Source: Agromyces bauzanensis (lineage in GTDB: Bacteria > Actinomycetota > Actinomycetes > Actinomycetales > Microbacteriaceae). From it: DNA of 64,000 bases. Under the pieces are notes generated by a model. The model worked only from the letters and a program-made list of their open reading frames with translations, was not told the origin of the DNA and searched no databases. A program made the position numbers and the translations under genes. Shown in pieces: positions 33,737 to 41,826 of the stretch; positions within the stretch are counted from its first letter, which is position 1; every line of letters starts with the position of its first letter. The stretch spans positions 163,116 to 227,115 of the forward strand of contig NZ_BMMD01000003.1 of the NCBI RefSeq assembly GCF_014645655.1, written 5' to 3'.

Positions 33737-34481
33737 GGAAGGTGTTCAGGACGTGCAGGAACTCGGGCGCGGAGACATCGGCGACCGGGGTGCCGCCTCG
33801 CGGTCCAGCGCTTCGGGCAGGGCTGCGGCCCATGTTTCGTCGAGCAGGTGCCTGGTGCGTGCCTGGGCAGCCCGGGAGAAGCCGGCTGGGTGAACCGCGC
33901 GGTCTGGTCGGCGACGACGAAGTCGCAGGCGAGGGCCAGGTTGCGGCCGGCGCCGACGGCGGCGCCGCGAACCTTGGCGATGACCGGCTGGGGCAGATCA
34001 CCCAAGGCTGGAATGACCGCGTCGAACTCGACCACGGCATCGCCGAGTCGGTCGGGATTGAGGTCGAGGGTGGCGACGGGTCCCTGGACGCTGACGCGCA
34101 CTGTCTGCGAGGTCCTCGGCGTACCGGCGGTGGGCCGGGCGCCGAGCCGGCTCGGGGTGTCAGCCACTGAGCTCCGCCCGGATCTGGTGCCGAGGATCGT
34201 GCCCGCCGGTATCGCGTAGCCGGCGGGCAGTCCGTGGGTTCCGTCCGCACCGGGCTTCAGCATCCCAGCGTCGGCGGTGCTGCAGTCGAAGGCGTCGCTG
34301 TTGCCCGACAGCAGGAGCAGACGGTCGCCCTTGGCCAGGCCCCGGCTGGACAGCTCGCGCGCGAGCTGGTTGACGCGGGCGTCGAGCACGGCATACGTCA
34401 TCGAACTCGACCCAACTGGACGGCGGTCGGCTCGGGAGCGCGGCTGGCCGTTCGGGCAAGGACTTGGGCGAGGCTGGGCAT
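33737..34481 (-). pseudogene. Chimeric remnant: acyl-CoA ligase start joined to enoyl-CoA hydratase piece
   Basis: A good ribosome site (CAGGAG) precedes ATG at 34481 and reads MPSLAQVLARTASRAPEPTA, then stops after a frameshift. The next frame continues as an ANL ligase N terminus (MTYAVLDARVNQLARELSSR, then GDRLLLLSGNSDAFD). After about 50 residues of unrelated sequence it becomes crotonase-like (GPVATLDLNPDRL, then VIPALGDLPQPVIAKVRGAA and LALACDFVVADQTARFTQ) and degenerates. Two genes have been fused by internal deletion and are inactive. Confidence 0.8.
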
Positions 34482-34506
34482 GAAGGACTCCTGGGTGCGG
34501 GGGCGA

Positions 34507-35385
34507 TCAGTCGAGGCCGCGGGAATGGACCGGAGTCCCGACACCAGCGGCAGGCAGGCTCAGTACGGCAGCGATGGGGATGTCGAGCGAACGGCCCAAG
34601 GACACCCAATGGGCGGCGGACTCGGTGGCGAAGCGGGCGACCAGCTCGTCACGCGTGCCCCCGACGGCGTCAGCGAGGCGCTCGGCAAAGTGCGGCTCGA
34701 TCGCCGCGACGGCGACGTGCCCGTCGTTCGTCGCGTAGATGCCGTAGGTGGGCAGGCCCCCACCGAGGACGTCACCGGGACCTGTCAGGCCGTGGCGCAC
34801 CGCGGCCGATGCGTGGAAGGCCACGTCGTCGAGCACGACCCGCTCGCGGATGGCCGTCTGCCCGGACGTCCGCCGCCGCAGCCCGGCAAGCGTCGCGGTC
34901 ACCGCCCGCTCCGCTCCCAGGACGTCAACCACCGGCACGAGCGGCATCGTGGGCGGCACGAGCGTACCCCGTGCCGCCTGATAGGTCAGATCATGGCCAG
35001 CCTCGTCCGAGCGCTCCTCGTCGTAGCCGACGATCTCGACCAGGACGAGACCATGACGCTCGACGCTCTCCAAGAGCCCGAGCCGCGCCAGCGCCGAGGG
35101 CCGCGTCGCCGTCACCAGCACGTCGGCGCCGGCAAGCTGCCCCTCCAGCGCCGATCGGCCGACTGGTTCCTTCAGGTCGAGCGTGACGACCTCCTGGCCG
35201 ACAACGAGCTCGGCGTACCAGCTTGGCGCCGCTCCTTGGAGCGGGTCTCCTGACGGTGGCTCGACCTTGGTCACCGACGCGCCCATCGAGGCAAGTCGGG
35301 CGGCTGCCAAGGGCCCCGGAAGGTTCACGGCCAAGGAAACGACCTTTACCCCCGCGAGCGCCTCTGCAACCGACGTCCTTGACAC
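34507..35385 (-). CDS. CaiB/BaiF family III CoA-transferase or acyl-CoA racemase
   Basis: A 292-residue family III CoA-transferase-like protein. EALAGVKVVSLAVNLPGPLA and SMGASVTKVEPPSGDPLQG form the CoA-binding N terminus, and GHDLTYQAARGTLVPP holds the Asp position used by family III enzymes. It is short for the family (about 380), closer to alpha-methylacyl-CoA racemases, and may have lost part of its C terminus. It is first in the operon, divergent from the TetR gene. GTG at 35385 with GGAGC upstream is preferred; the reading to 35448 would cross the operator. Confidence 0.8.
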   Translation of the reverse strand: MSRTSVAEALAGVKVVSLAVNLPGPLAAARLASMGASVTKVEPPSGDPLQGAAPSWYAELVVGQEVVTLDLKEPVGRSALEGQLAGADVLVTATRPSALARLGLLESVERHGLVLVEIVGYDEERSDEAGHDLTYQAARGTLVPPTMPLVPVVDVLGAERAVTATLAGLRRRTSGQTAIRERVVLDDVAFHASAAVRHGLTGPGDVLGGGLPTYGIYATNDGHVAVAAIEPHFAERLADAVGGTRDELVARFATESAAHWVSLGRSLDIPIAAVLSLPAAGVGTPVHSRGLD

Positions 35386-35411
35386 GTGCTGCTCCTTTGC
35401 GATCACCAAGT

Positions 35412-35427
35412 CTGTACAACTGTACAG
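35412..35427. promoter_or_regulatory. TetR-type operator between CoA-transferase and tetR
   Basis: CTGTAC (35412-35417) and GTACAG (35422-35427) are perfect 6-bp arms around AACT. The site lies in the divergent region, 27 bp upstream of the operon's first start and 75 bp before the TetR gene, where the regulator could control both. Confidence 0.65.
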
Positions 35428-35501
35428 TAACTGATACGAATCGTGCAATAGCTAGGATCGAAGGAATCACGCAGCGGAACACAGACAGGGACCGAGGGGA
35501 C

Positions 35502-36110
35502 ATGGCCCGACGACTGCCCGGAGCGGGACCGCCCGCCAACGACCTCACCGGCAAGGCCCGGATCCGGAACGCCGCGCTGGACCTGTTCGCCGAGCAGGGA
35601 GTCGACGCCACCTCGTTGCGCGCGATCGCCTCAGCGGCAGGCGTGACGGTCGGACTGATCGTCCACCACTACGGGACAAAGGAGGTGCTGCGCGAAGCCG
35701 TCGAACTCGCGATCGTCGATCGGTTCTCCGAGACGATCGCGTCCGTTCCGCTAGGCAGCCGTCCGGTCGACCAGATCGCAGCCGCGCGGGATGAGGCTGT
35801 CGCCGAAATGCTGTCCACGAATCGGGCGATCGTCGACTACCTGCGGCGAGCCCTGCTTGATGGCAGCGCCGAGCGAGGCGACCTGGTGAGCCGGCTCAGC
35901 CAGCTTTCGGCACAGCAGGTCCACGACCTCCGGGCGGCCGGCGTCGCCTCGACGAAGCACACCGTCGGCGATCAGGTCGTCACCATCATGGTGCGCCAAC
36001 TCGGACGCCTCTTCCTGCAGCCGCTTGTCGACCGAATCTCCAGGGAATTCGACGACGACATGGGCCCATCGAGGACGCCCCCCCAACTCATTGTGGACGT
36101 GAGCCACTGA
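35502..36110 (+). CDS. TetR-family regulator of the acyl-CoA operon
   Basis: A 202-residue regulator. The TetR helix-turn-helix spans about 20-65 (RNAALDLFAEQGVDATSLRA, then VGLIVHHYGTKEVLREAV). The C-terminal half is a helical ligand domain. It is divergent from the CoA-transferase operon and should repress it until an acyl-CoA or free acid binds. ATG at 35502 with GAGGGGAC upstream is used; the longer upstream frame is shadow coding opposite the CoA-transferase gene. Confidence 0.9.
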   Translation: MARRLPGAGPPANDLTGKARIRNAALDLFAEQGVDATSLRAIASAAGVTVGLIVHHYGTKEVLREAVELAIVDRFSETIASVPLGSRPVDQIAAARDEAVAEMLSTNRAIVDYLRRALLDGSAERGDLVSRLSQLSAQQVHDLRAAGVASTKHTVGDQVVTIMVRQLGRLFLQPLVDRISREFDDDMGPSRTPPQLIVDVSH

Positions 36111-36201
36111 TCCCTCACGCCGGCACGTGCGGTCGAACGTGACCCAGCGCGAGATGCGGGTCGTCGCCAGCCAGGCCCGAGTCGGTGATGTGCGACGGGA
36201 T

Positions 36202-36526
36202 TCATCGAGGAGCTCGCACGATCGTCGCGTCCACGCTCGCAGCCCAGTCCACATCACCGGCGGCGTCGGCTCCGGCGATCAGCTGCGCCGGCGCACGATC
36301 CCAGGTCCCATCGCCGGCCCGGCATACGGCGATGTCGCTTCCACACCGTCTGCCACGGCCCGAACAGCTCCCGCGGCAGATCACGCCACGCGATCCTGGT
36401 CCGGGACCGGTAGATGATGCCGTCCACGACCCGACGGTCCTCCCGGAACGGATGCCCACGACGCCCAGCGTTCGAGGGCAGCAACGGCTCCAACCGAGCC
36501 CACTGCTCGTCAGCCTTGAGGATCAT
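36202..36526 (-). pseudogene. IS5-family transposase remnant
   Basis: From ATG 36526 the minus strand reads MILKADEQWARLEPLLPSNA and continues through RVVDGIIYRSRTRIAWRDLP to VWKRHRRM, the N-terminal DUF4096 domain of IS5-family transposases. A frameshift follows, and AGDGTWDRAPAQLIAG then DWAASVDATIVRAPR appear in the next frame before a stop. The DDE catalytic domain beyond is missing. It lies just outside the TetR gene and marks the right edge of the island. No intact terminal repeats were found. Confidence 0.85.
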
Positions 36527-36582
36527 CGTGTCCGGCGCGACGCCGGAGGAAATCACCTCCCGGTCGTGCCAGACTCGATGGC

Positions 36583-37017
36583 ATGAGTATCTGGTTCGGC
36601 GAGCCCTCCGTCGAGTGGGCGAACTCCCGCTGCGACGGCACCGCGATCCGCGCGCTCGGCATCGAGATGACCGAGTTGACGGATGATTCACTCAGGGGCC
36701 GCATGCCCGTCGACGAGCGCACGCGCCAGCCCGGCGGCTTGCTGCACGGCGGGGCATCCGTGCTCCTCGCCGAGACCCTCGCGAGCTGGGGGGCGAGCTT
36801 CACCGTCGACCCCGAAGCCAATTACTGCGTGGGCATGGAGATCAACGCCAACCACCTGCGGCCGGTGGCCGAGGGCTGGGTCTACGGCGAGGCGCGCCCG
36901 ATCACCCGCGGGCGCACGACGCAGGTGTGGGACGTCCGCATCACCGACGAACAGGGCCGGCTCGTGTGCGTCTCGCGTTGCACCATGGCCGTGCTCGCAA
37001 AGCCGTCGGAGTACTGA
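36583..37017 (+). CDS. PaaI-family hotdog thioesterase
   Basis: A 144-residue acyl-CoA thioesterase-like protein. RTRQPGGLLHGGASVLLAET has the HGG motif and the acidic residue on the following helix used for thioester hydrolysis. GMEINANHLRPVAEG and GRTTQVWDVRITDEQGRLVC complete the hotdog core. Members hydrolyse phenylacetyl-, 1,4-dihydroxynaphthoyl- or other aryl/acyl-CoAs. It carries the local words GGCATCC and lacks the island's codon pattern, so it is probably resident and not part of the island. Confidence 0.9.
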   Translation: MSIWFGEPSVEWANSRCDGTAIRALGIEMTELTDDSLRGRMPVDERTRQPGGLLHGGASVLLAETLASWGASFTVDPEANYCVGMEINANHLRPVAEGWVYGEARPITRGRTTQVWDVRITDEQGRLVCVSRCTMAVLAKPSEY

Positions 37018-37047
37018 CGACACCTGCCGCGCGCGTATCGTGGGGCC

Positions 37048-37785
37048 GTGAAGCCGTTCGTCCTCCTCGCCACACGTGCCGAGGAGGTACCCGCGGAAGA
37101 AGAGTACGCCCTCTTCCTGCGGCATACCGGGCTCGACGAGCGCGACCTCGTCCGGGTGCGGCTCGAGGCGGGACCCATGCCGCGGCTCGACCTCGACGCG
37201 TTGTCGGGCATCTTCGTCGGCGGCGGCCCGTTCAACGCCTCCGACCCGGCCGAGCGGAAGTCGCCCGTCCAGCACCGGGTCGAGGCTGAATTCGCGGCAC
37301 TCCTCGATGAGGTCGTCGCCCGGGACTTCCCGTTCCTCGGCGCCTGCTACGGCGTCGGGACCCTCGGCGTGCACCAGGGCGCGACGATCGATCACACCTA
37401 TGCGGAGCCGATCGGCGTCGTACCGGTCACCCTGACCGACGCTGGGGTATCCGATCCCCTGCTCGCAGGGATGCCGCCGACCTTCGAGACGTTCGTCGGG
37501 CACAAGGAGGCCATCCATTCCCTGCCCTCTTCGGCGACCCTGCTCGGATCGTCGCCGACATGCCCGGTGCAGATGTTCCGGGTGCGGTCGAACGTCTACG
37601 CGACGCAGTTCCACCCCGAGCTCGACCTCGACCTCGACGGCATCGTCGTGCGCATCCATGCGTACGCCGGCCACGGCTACTTCGCCGCCGACGAGCTCGA
37701 GCTCACCCTCGCATCGGTGCGGCGCGCGGAGGTGTCACACCCGAGCCGCATGCTCCGCACCTTCGTGGAGTTGCACGCCCGGTAA
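37048..37785 (+). CDS. Class I glutamine amidotransferase-like protein
   Basis: A 245-residue GATase1 domain alone. GIFVGGGPFNASDP forms the oxyanion strand, Cys100 in FLGACYGVGTLG is the nucleophile, and FHPELDLDLDG carries the catalytic His-Glu pair. This matches stand-alone GMP synthase-like amidotransferases that act on glutamine or gamma-glutamyl compounds. It starts at GTG, 7 nt after a TATCGT hexamer. No synthetase partner is adjacent, so the acceptor is unknown. Confidence 0.87.
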   Translation: MKPFVLLATRAEEVPAEEEYALFLRHTGLDERDLVRVRLEAGPMPRLDLDALSGIFVGGGPFNASDPAERKSPVQHRVEAEFAALLDEVVARDFPFLGACYGVGTLGVHQGATIDHTYAEPIGVVPVTLTDAGVSDPLLAGMPPTFETFVGHKEAIHSLPSSATLLGSSPTCPVQMFRVRSNVYATQFHPELDLDLDGIVVRIHAYAGHGYFAADELELTLASVRRAEVSHPSRMLRTFVELHAR

Positions 37786-37794
37786 GGCCCGCGG

Positions 37795-38167
37795 TCATGG
37801 CGTGAAGACCTCGGCGAGCCGCGGCCACGCCTCGGCGCGCACGTAGACCGGCACGCGGTCGAGCATCCACTGCAACGGATGCGTCCACGCCGTCTCGAGG
37901 CCCGGGTGATCGAAGTGCACCGGCCGCATGAGCGGCGCCGACGTGCGGACGCTCTCGGAGGCCTCCTCGGCGAGGTAGGGCACCAGCCGCTCGCGCAGCT
38001 TCGCGAAGTCGCGGAACACGGGCACCACACGATCGTCGCCGGTCTGCTCGGCGATGTTCCAAGGCGTGCGGTCGCGCGATGGCCTGCGGTGATGGTCGAA
38101 CTCGGAGTGGTACTGCATGATCGGCACGAAGGTCGATGCCGCGGTCGCACGGAGGTACAGCTCCGCG
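37795..38167 (-). pseudogene. C-terminal fragment of a GH31 alpha-glycosidase
   Basis: The minus strand reads ELYLRATAASTFVPIMQYHS, then HHRRPSRDRTPWNIAEQTGD and RDFAKLRERLVPYLAEEASE, the C-terminal half of the GH31 catalytic barrel (alpha-xylosidase/alpha-glucosidase type). It ends in EVFTP and stop. The N-terminal barrel and the nucleophile region are missing. The fragment stops abruptly near 38167, where a plus-strand MFS fragment begins. Confidence 0.82.
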
Positions 38168-38652
38168 GTCGGATTCGCCGTCCTCGGCGTCGCCCTGCTG
38201 GCCGCCTTCGTCGTGGTCGAGCGCCGCTCGGCGCAACCGCTCGTTCGACTCGGGCTCGTGCGCTCGCGACCGGTCGCGACCGGCTCCCTGCTCATGCTCG
38301 TCGCGACGGGTCTCCTCGTCGGCGGCCTGTTCATGGTTCTCCTTCGAGCTGCAGGGCGTTGCCGGGTGGTCGCCGATCACGGCCGGCTCGTCGGAGGCGA
38401 TCGCGATCATCGGCATGACGGTGGGCGCGCTCGGACTCGGCGGCGCCTTCGTGTGCGCGAGCACCACGGCACTGGGCGGCGTCGACCACGCCGAGGCGGG
38501 CGCGGCATCTGGCCTGCTGAACTCGTTCCATGAGCTCGGCAGCGCCGTCGGCGTCGCCGGTCTCGGCGGGCGTCGCTGCCGTCGCGGCGGTCCTCGCCGT
38601 GGCGCTCATCGCGCCCGGCGTGCCGCGCACGACCGGCCAGTTCGTGCACTGA
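38157..38652 (+). pseudogene. Remnant of an EmrB/QacA-type MFS drug exporter
   Basis: Three plus-strand frames in series encode pieces of one DHA2-family permease. The first (38157-38335) gives FAVLGVALLAAFVVVERRSA and GSLLMLVATGLLVGGLFM. The second gives FELQGVAGWSPITAGSS, GAFVCASTTALGGVDHAEAG and ASGLLNSFHELGSAVGVAG. The third ends AVAAVLAVALIAPGVPRTTG and stop at 38650-38652. The first ten or so helices are deleted and at least two frameshifts remain. Confidence 0.85.
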
Positions 38653-38795
38653 ATCCGGCATCGGGTGGCCGTCGGCCACGGGGCATCCGCTCACGTGCGC
38701 ATCGACGGCCACTGAGGCGGCTCACACGCGCGCATGTGGGAGGATGGATCGTCCAGCTCGGACGCATCACCCACACCCGAGGAGCCATTGCTCGC

Positions 38796-40253
38796 ATGTG
38801 CGGCATCGTCGGCATCGTCTCCACCGAGCCCGTCAATCAGCAGATCTACGACAGCCTGCTCCTCCTGCAGCACCGAGGCCAGGACTCCACGGGCATCGCG
38901 ACCGCCGACGGACCCGTGTTCCACATGGCCAAGGCGCGCGGGCAGGTGCGCGAGGCGTTCCGCACGCGCGACATGCGATCGCTCCTCGGCAACCTGGGGC
39001 TCGGCCACGTGCGCTACACCACGAAGGGCGCGGCCGAGCGCGAGGAGGAGGCGCAGCCGTTCTACGTGAACGCGCCGTACGGCATCATCCTCGTGCACAA
39101 CGGCAACCTCACGAACACGCGCGAGCTCTCGGGCGACCTGTTCTCGATCGACCGTCGCCACGTGAACTCCACGAGCGACACCGAGATGCTCCTCAACGTG
39201 CTCGCCACCGAGCTGCAGGGGCAGATCAAGGGCCTCGAGCTCGACCCCGACCAGGTGTTCCGCGCCGTCGAGCTGGTGCACGAGCGCGTCGAAGGCTCGT
39301 ATGCGGTCATCGCGATGATCGCCGGCTACGGCCTGCTCGCGTTCCGCGACCCGTTCGGCATCCGTCCGCTGATCCTCGGTCGCCGCGCCACCGAGGCCGG
39401 CAAGGACGAGTGGATCGTGGCATCCGAATCGCTCGTGCTCGAGAACGGCGACTACGAGGTCGTGCGCGACGTCGAACCCGGCGAGGCGATCTTCATCTCG
39501 CTCGACGGCGAGATGGTGTCGAGGCAGTGCGCGCCGAACCCTCGTCTCGTGCCGTGCTCGTTCGAGTACGTCTACCTCGCCCGGCCCGACTCGATCATGA
39601 ACGGCATCTCGGTGTACGAGGCGCGCCTGCGCATGGGGAACCGCCTCGCGACGACGATCGAGACGCACATGGACAAGGGCGACATCGACGTCGTCATGCC
39701 CATTCCCGACTCGTCGCGGCCCGCCGCGATGCAGGTGGCGCAGAAGCTCGGCATCGAGTACCGCGAGGGCTTCTACAAGAACCGCTACGTCGGCCGCACG
39801 TTCATCATGCCCGGGCAGGCGCAGCGGCGCCGCTCGGTGCGCCAGAAGCTCAACGCCATGGGCATGGAGTTCAAGGGCAAGAACGTCCTCATCGTCGACG
39901 ACTCGATCGTGCGCGGCACGACCTCGAAGGAGATCGTCGAGATGGCGCGCGCCGCCGGCGCCAACGAGGTCACCTTCACGTCGGCCGCTCCCCCGGTGCG
40001 CTACCCGCACGTGTACGGCATCAACATGCCGAGCCGCCAGGAGCTCATCGCGCACGGACGCAGGATCCCCGAGATCGCCCGCGAGCTCGACGCCGACCAC
40101 ATGATCTACCAGGAGGTCGCCGACCTGCAGGCGGCGATCACGCAGGGCACGTCGATCGAGCAGCTCGACATGTCGTGCTTCACGGGCGACTACGTCACGG
40201 GCACCGTCACCGAGGAGTACCTCGAGTGGGTGGAGCAGACGCAGCTGAGCTGA
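38796..40253 (+). CDS. purF: Amidophosphoribosyltransferase
   Basis: First committed step of purine synthesis: PRPP plus glutamine gives phosphoribosylamine. 485 residues. The start MCGIVGIVS leaves Cys2 as the N-terminal glutaminase nucleophile after Met removal, which fixes ATG 38796. The Ntn domain (1-240) includes HRGQDSTGIATADG and GLGHVRYTTKG. The PRPP domain has VDDSIVRGTTSKEIVEMA, the PRTase fingerprint. It ends ten bases before no gene but directly at a 66-bp repeat element. AMP/GMP feedback sites are expected from the family. Confidence 0.97.
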   Translation: MCGIVGIVSTEPVNQQIYDSLLLLQHRGQDSTGIATADGPVFHMAKARGQVREAFRTRDMRSLLGNLGLGHVRYTTKGAAEREEEAQPFYVNAPYGIILVHNGNLTNTRELSGDLFSIDRRHVNSTSDTEMLLNVLATELQGQIKGLELDPDQVFRAVELVHERVEGSYAVIAMIAGYGLLAFRDPFGIRPLILGRRATEAGKDEWIVASESLVLENGDYEVVRDVEPGEAIFISLDGEMVSRQCAPNPRLVPCSFEYVYLARPDSIMNGISVYEARLRMGNRLATTIETHMDKGDIDVVMPIPDSSRPAAMQVAQKLGIEYREGFYKNRYVGRTFIMPGQAQRRRSVRQKLNAMGMEFKGKNVLIVDDSIVRGTTSKEIVEMARAAGANEVTFTSAAPPVRYPHVYGINMPSRQELIAHGRRIPEIARELDADHMIYQEVADLQAAITQGTSIEQLDMSCFTGDYVTGTVTEEYLEWVEQTQLS

Positions 40254-40319
40254 GCGGATGCCGCGGCCCGGCGTTCGCGGCGGCTGTTCCTCGCCGTGGT
40301 GCAACGAGTTCGAGCCGCC
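40254..40319. repeat. 66-bp intergenic repeat, copy A
   Basis: Begins directly after the purF stop. It shares about 56 of 66 positions with copy B at 41293-41358 in the same orientation, including GCGGATGCCGCGG at the start and GTTCCTCGCCG and CGAGTTCG inside. GGCGGCT near the middle can pair with AGCCGCC at the end, so it may act as a terminator. Confidence 0.7.
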
Positions 40320-40398
40320 GTCGCGACGACCGGCCGCCATCGCCAGGCGGATGCCGCGCGGCCGCCGCATCGTCGGCGGCCTGCGCCAGACTGGCGTG

Positions 40399-41289
40399 AT
40401 GGGATTCACACGCCGCGGCACCGTCCGCACGCCCGTGCTCGAGATCGCGTACGAGGAGGCGGGTCCGGCCGGCGCACCCGTGGCCGTGCTCTCGCACGGG
40501 TTCCCCTACGACGTGCGCGCGTTCGACGAGGTCGCGGGGTTCCTCGCGGCATCCGGTGTGCGCGTGATTGCGCCTTACCTGCGCGGCTACGGCCCGACAC
40601 GGTTCGCGGATGCCGCGACCCCGCGCTCGGGCGAGCAGGGCGCGCTCACGCAGGATCTCCTCGACCTCCTCGACGCGCTCGACATCGACCGCGCCGTCGT
40701 CGGCGGCTACGACTGGGGCGGACGCGCGGCGTGCATCGTCGCGGCCCTGCATCCCGAACGGGTCGCCGGTCTCGTCACGGTCGGCGGCTACAACATCTTC
40801 GATCCGGCGCTCGCGCAGGAGCCGACGCGTCCCGAGTGGGAGCGCACGTACTGGTACAAGTACTACTTCCACTCCGAGGCCGGACGGCGAGGCCTCGAGC
40901 GCTACCGCCACGAGCTCTGCGAACTGCTGTGGACCACGTGGTCTCCCGAGTGGACGGATGCCGCGACCGCCTACCGTGCGAGCGCGCCGAGCCTCGAGAA
41001 CCCCGACTTCGTCGACGTCGTCATCCACTCGTACCGGCACCGCTCGGGGCTCGTCGCCGGCGATCCGCGGTATGCCGCGATCGAGGCGGCCATGTACGCC
41101 CAGCCGCCCATCACGGTGCCCACCGTGGTGCTCGAATCGGGCGCCGACGGTCTCGGCGGCCCGAGTGCCGCGGAGGATCGCGAGCACTTCACCGGGCCCT
41201 ACACGTTCCGGGAGCTCCCGGGCATCGGGCATGACCCGCCGCAGGAGGCGCCGCGTGAGTTCGCCGACGCGGTGCTGAGCCTCATCTGA
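40399..41289 (+). CDS. Alpha/beta hydrolase, epoxide hydrolase/dehalogenase type
   Basis: A 296-residue hydrolase. LSHGFPYDVRAFDEV holds the HG oxyanion motif, Asp105 in VVGGYDWGGRAAC replaces the usual Ser nucleophile, and His in PGIGHDPPQEAP is the catalytic base. An Asp nucleophile with GYDWGG is characteristic of epoxide hydrolases and haloalkane dehalogenases. The lid carries Tyr-rich EWERTYWYKYYFHSEAG, where epoxide hydrolases place two ring-opening tyrosines. The gene sits between two copies of a 66-bp repeat. The substrate is unknown. Confidence 0.87.
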   Translation: MGFTRRGTVRTPVLEIAYEEAGPAGAPVAVLSHGFPYDVRAFDEVAGFLAASGVRVIAPYLRGYGPTRFADAATPRSGEQGALTQDLLDLLDALDIDRAVVGGYDWGGRAACIVAALHPERVAGLVTVGGYNIFDPALAQEPTRPEWERTYWYKYYFHSEAGRRGLERYRHELCELLWTTWSPEWTDAATAYRASAPSLENPDFVDVVIHSYRHRSGLVAGDPRYAAIEAAMYAQPPITVPTVVLESGADGLGGPSAAEDREHFTGPYTFRELPGIGHDPPQEAPREFADAVLSLI

Positions 41290-41292
41290 CGG

Positions 41293-41358
41293 GCGGATGC
41301 CGCGGTGCCGCCGTCGCGGCGGCCGTTCCTCGCCGGGGCGCACCGAGTTCGGGCCGCC
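41293..41358. repeat. 66-bp intergenic repeat, copy B
   Basis: Starts 3 bp after the hydrolase stop codon and matches copy A (40254-40319) at about 85 percent of positions without gaps. GGCGGCC and GGCCGCC can pair. As with copy A, the position directly behind a stop codon suggests a terminator or RNA-end element. Confidence 0.7.
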
Positions 41359-41395
41359 ACGATCGGCCGCCCGCGGCGGGTGACGTGACGCCGGC

Positions 41396-41776
41396 TCAGT
41401 CGTCGATGAAGTGGGTGGACTCGTGCTCGGCGATGGCGGCGGTCGAGCGCCGCGCCAATGCCCGGTCGATGATGAGTGCCACGATGGCGCCCAGCCCAGC
41501 ACCGATGACACCGCAGAAGAGCAGCAGGAAGCCGAAGACCTGGCCCTTGTCGAATTGGACGAGCTGCCCCTCGATGGGCTGTCCTGAGAACGCGAACGTC
41601 AGGATCAGCGCGACGACGGCGCCCACGAGCGCACCGAGGGTGATGAACCGGCCGTAGCGCGGGGAGCGCCGCACCATGACCGTGTCGCTGGTGACCTCGG
41701 ATGCCACGGGATCCGCGGCGTCTCCACCGACTCCGGCCGGGAAGATCGGCTCGGGCGTCTCGGGGGAGTTCTGCAT
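41396..41776 (-). CDS. Small conserved membrane protein with two helices
   Basis: A 126-residue protein. A Pro/Glu/Val-rich N-terminal segment with SDTVMVRRSPRYGRF precedes two hydrophobic helices (LGALVGAVVALILTFAF and VFGFLLLFCGVIGAGLGAIV), with GQLVQFDKGQ between, and the tail ends AEHESTHFIDD. The ATG at 41776 has GGAGGGG about 10 nt upstream. Similar genes lie near purD in related actinobacteria. No function is known. Confidence 0.75.
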   Translation of the reverse strand: MQNSPETPEPIFPAGVGGDAADPVASEVTSDTVMVRRSPRYGRFITLGALVGAVVALILTFAFSGQPIEGQLVQFDKGQVFGFLLLFCGVIGAGLGAIVALIIDRALARRSTAAIAEHESTHFIDD

Positions 41777-41826
41777 GTCGCTCACCCCTCCATTGTCCCG
41801 CACCGGCGAGGCGACGGCGTGCGCCC

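Noticed and set aside
27227..36582. Integrase or direct-repeat att sites bounding the island
   Set aside because: No integrase, tRNA gene or matching direct repeats were seen at the two edges; only an IS5-type remnant and small palindromes.
38691..40430. 579-codon minus-strand open frame opposite purF
   Set aside because: Translation is charged low-complexity sequence without a recognisable domain, wholly antisense to purF.
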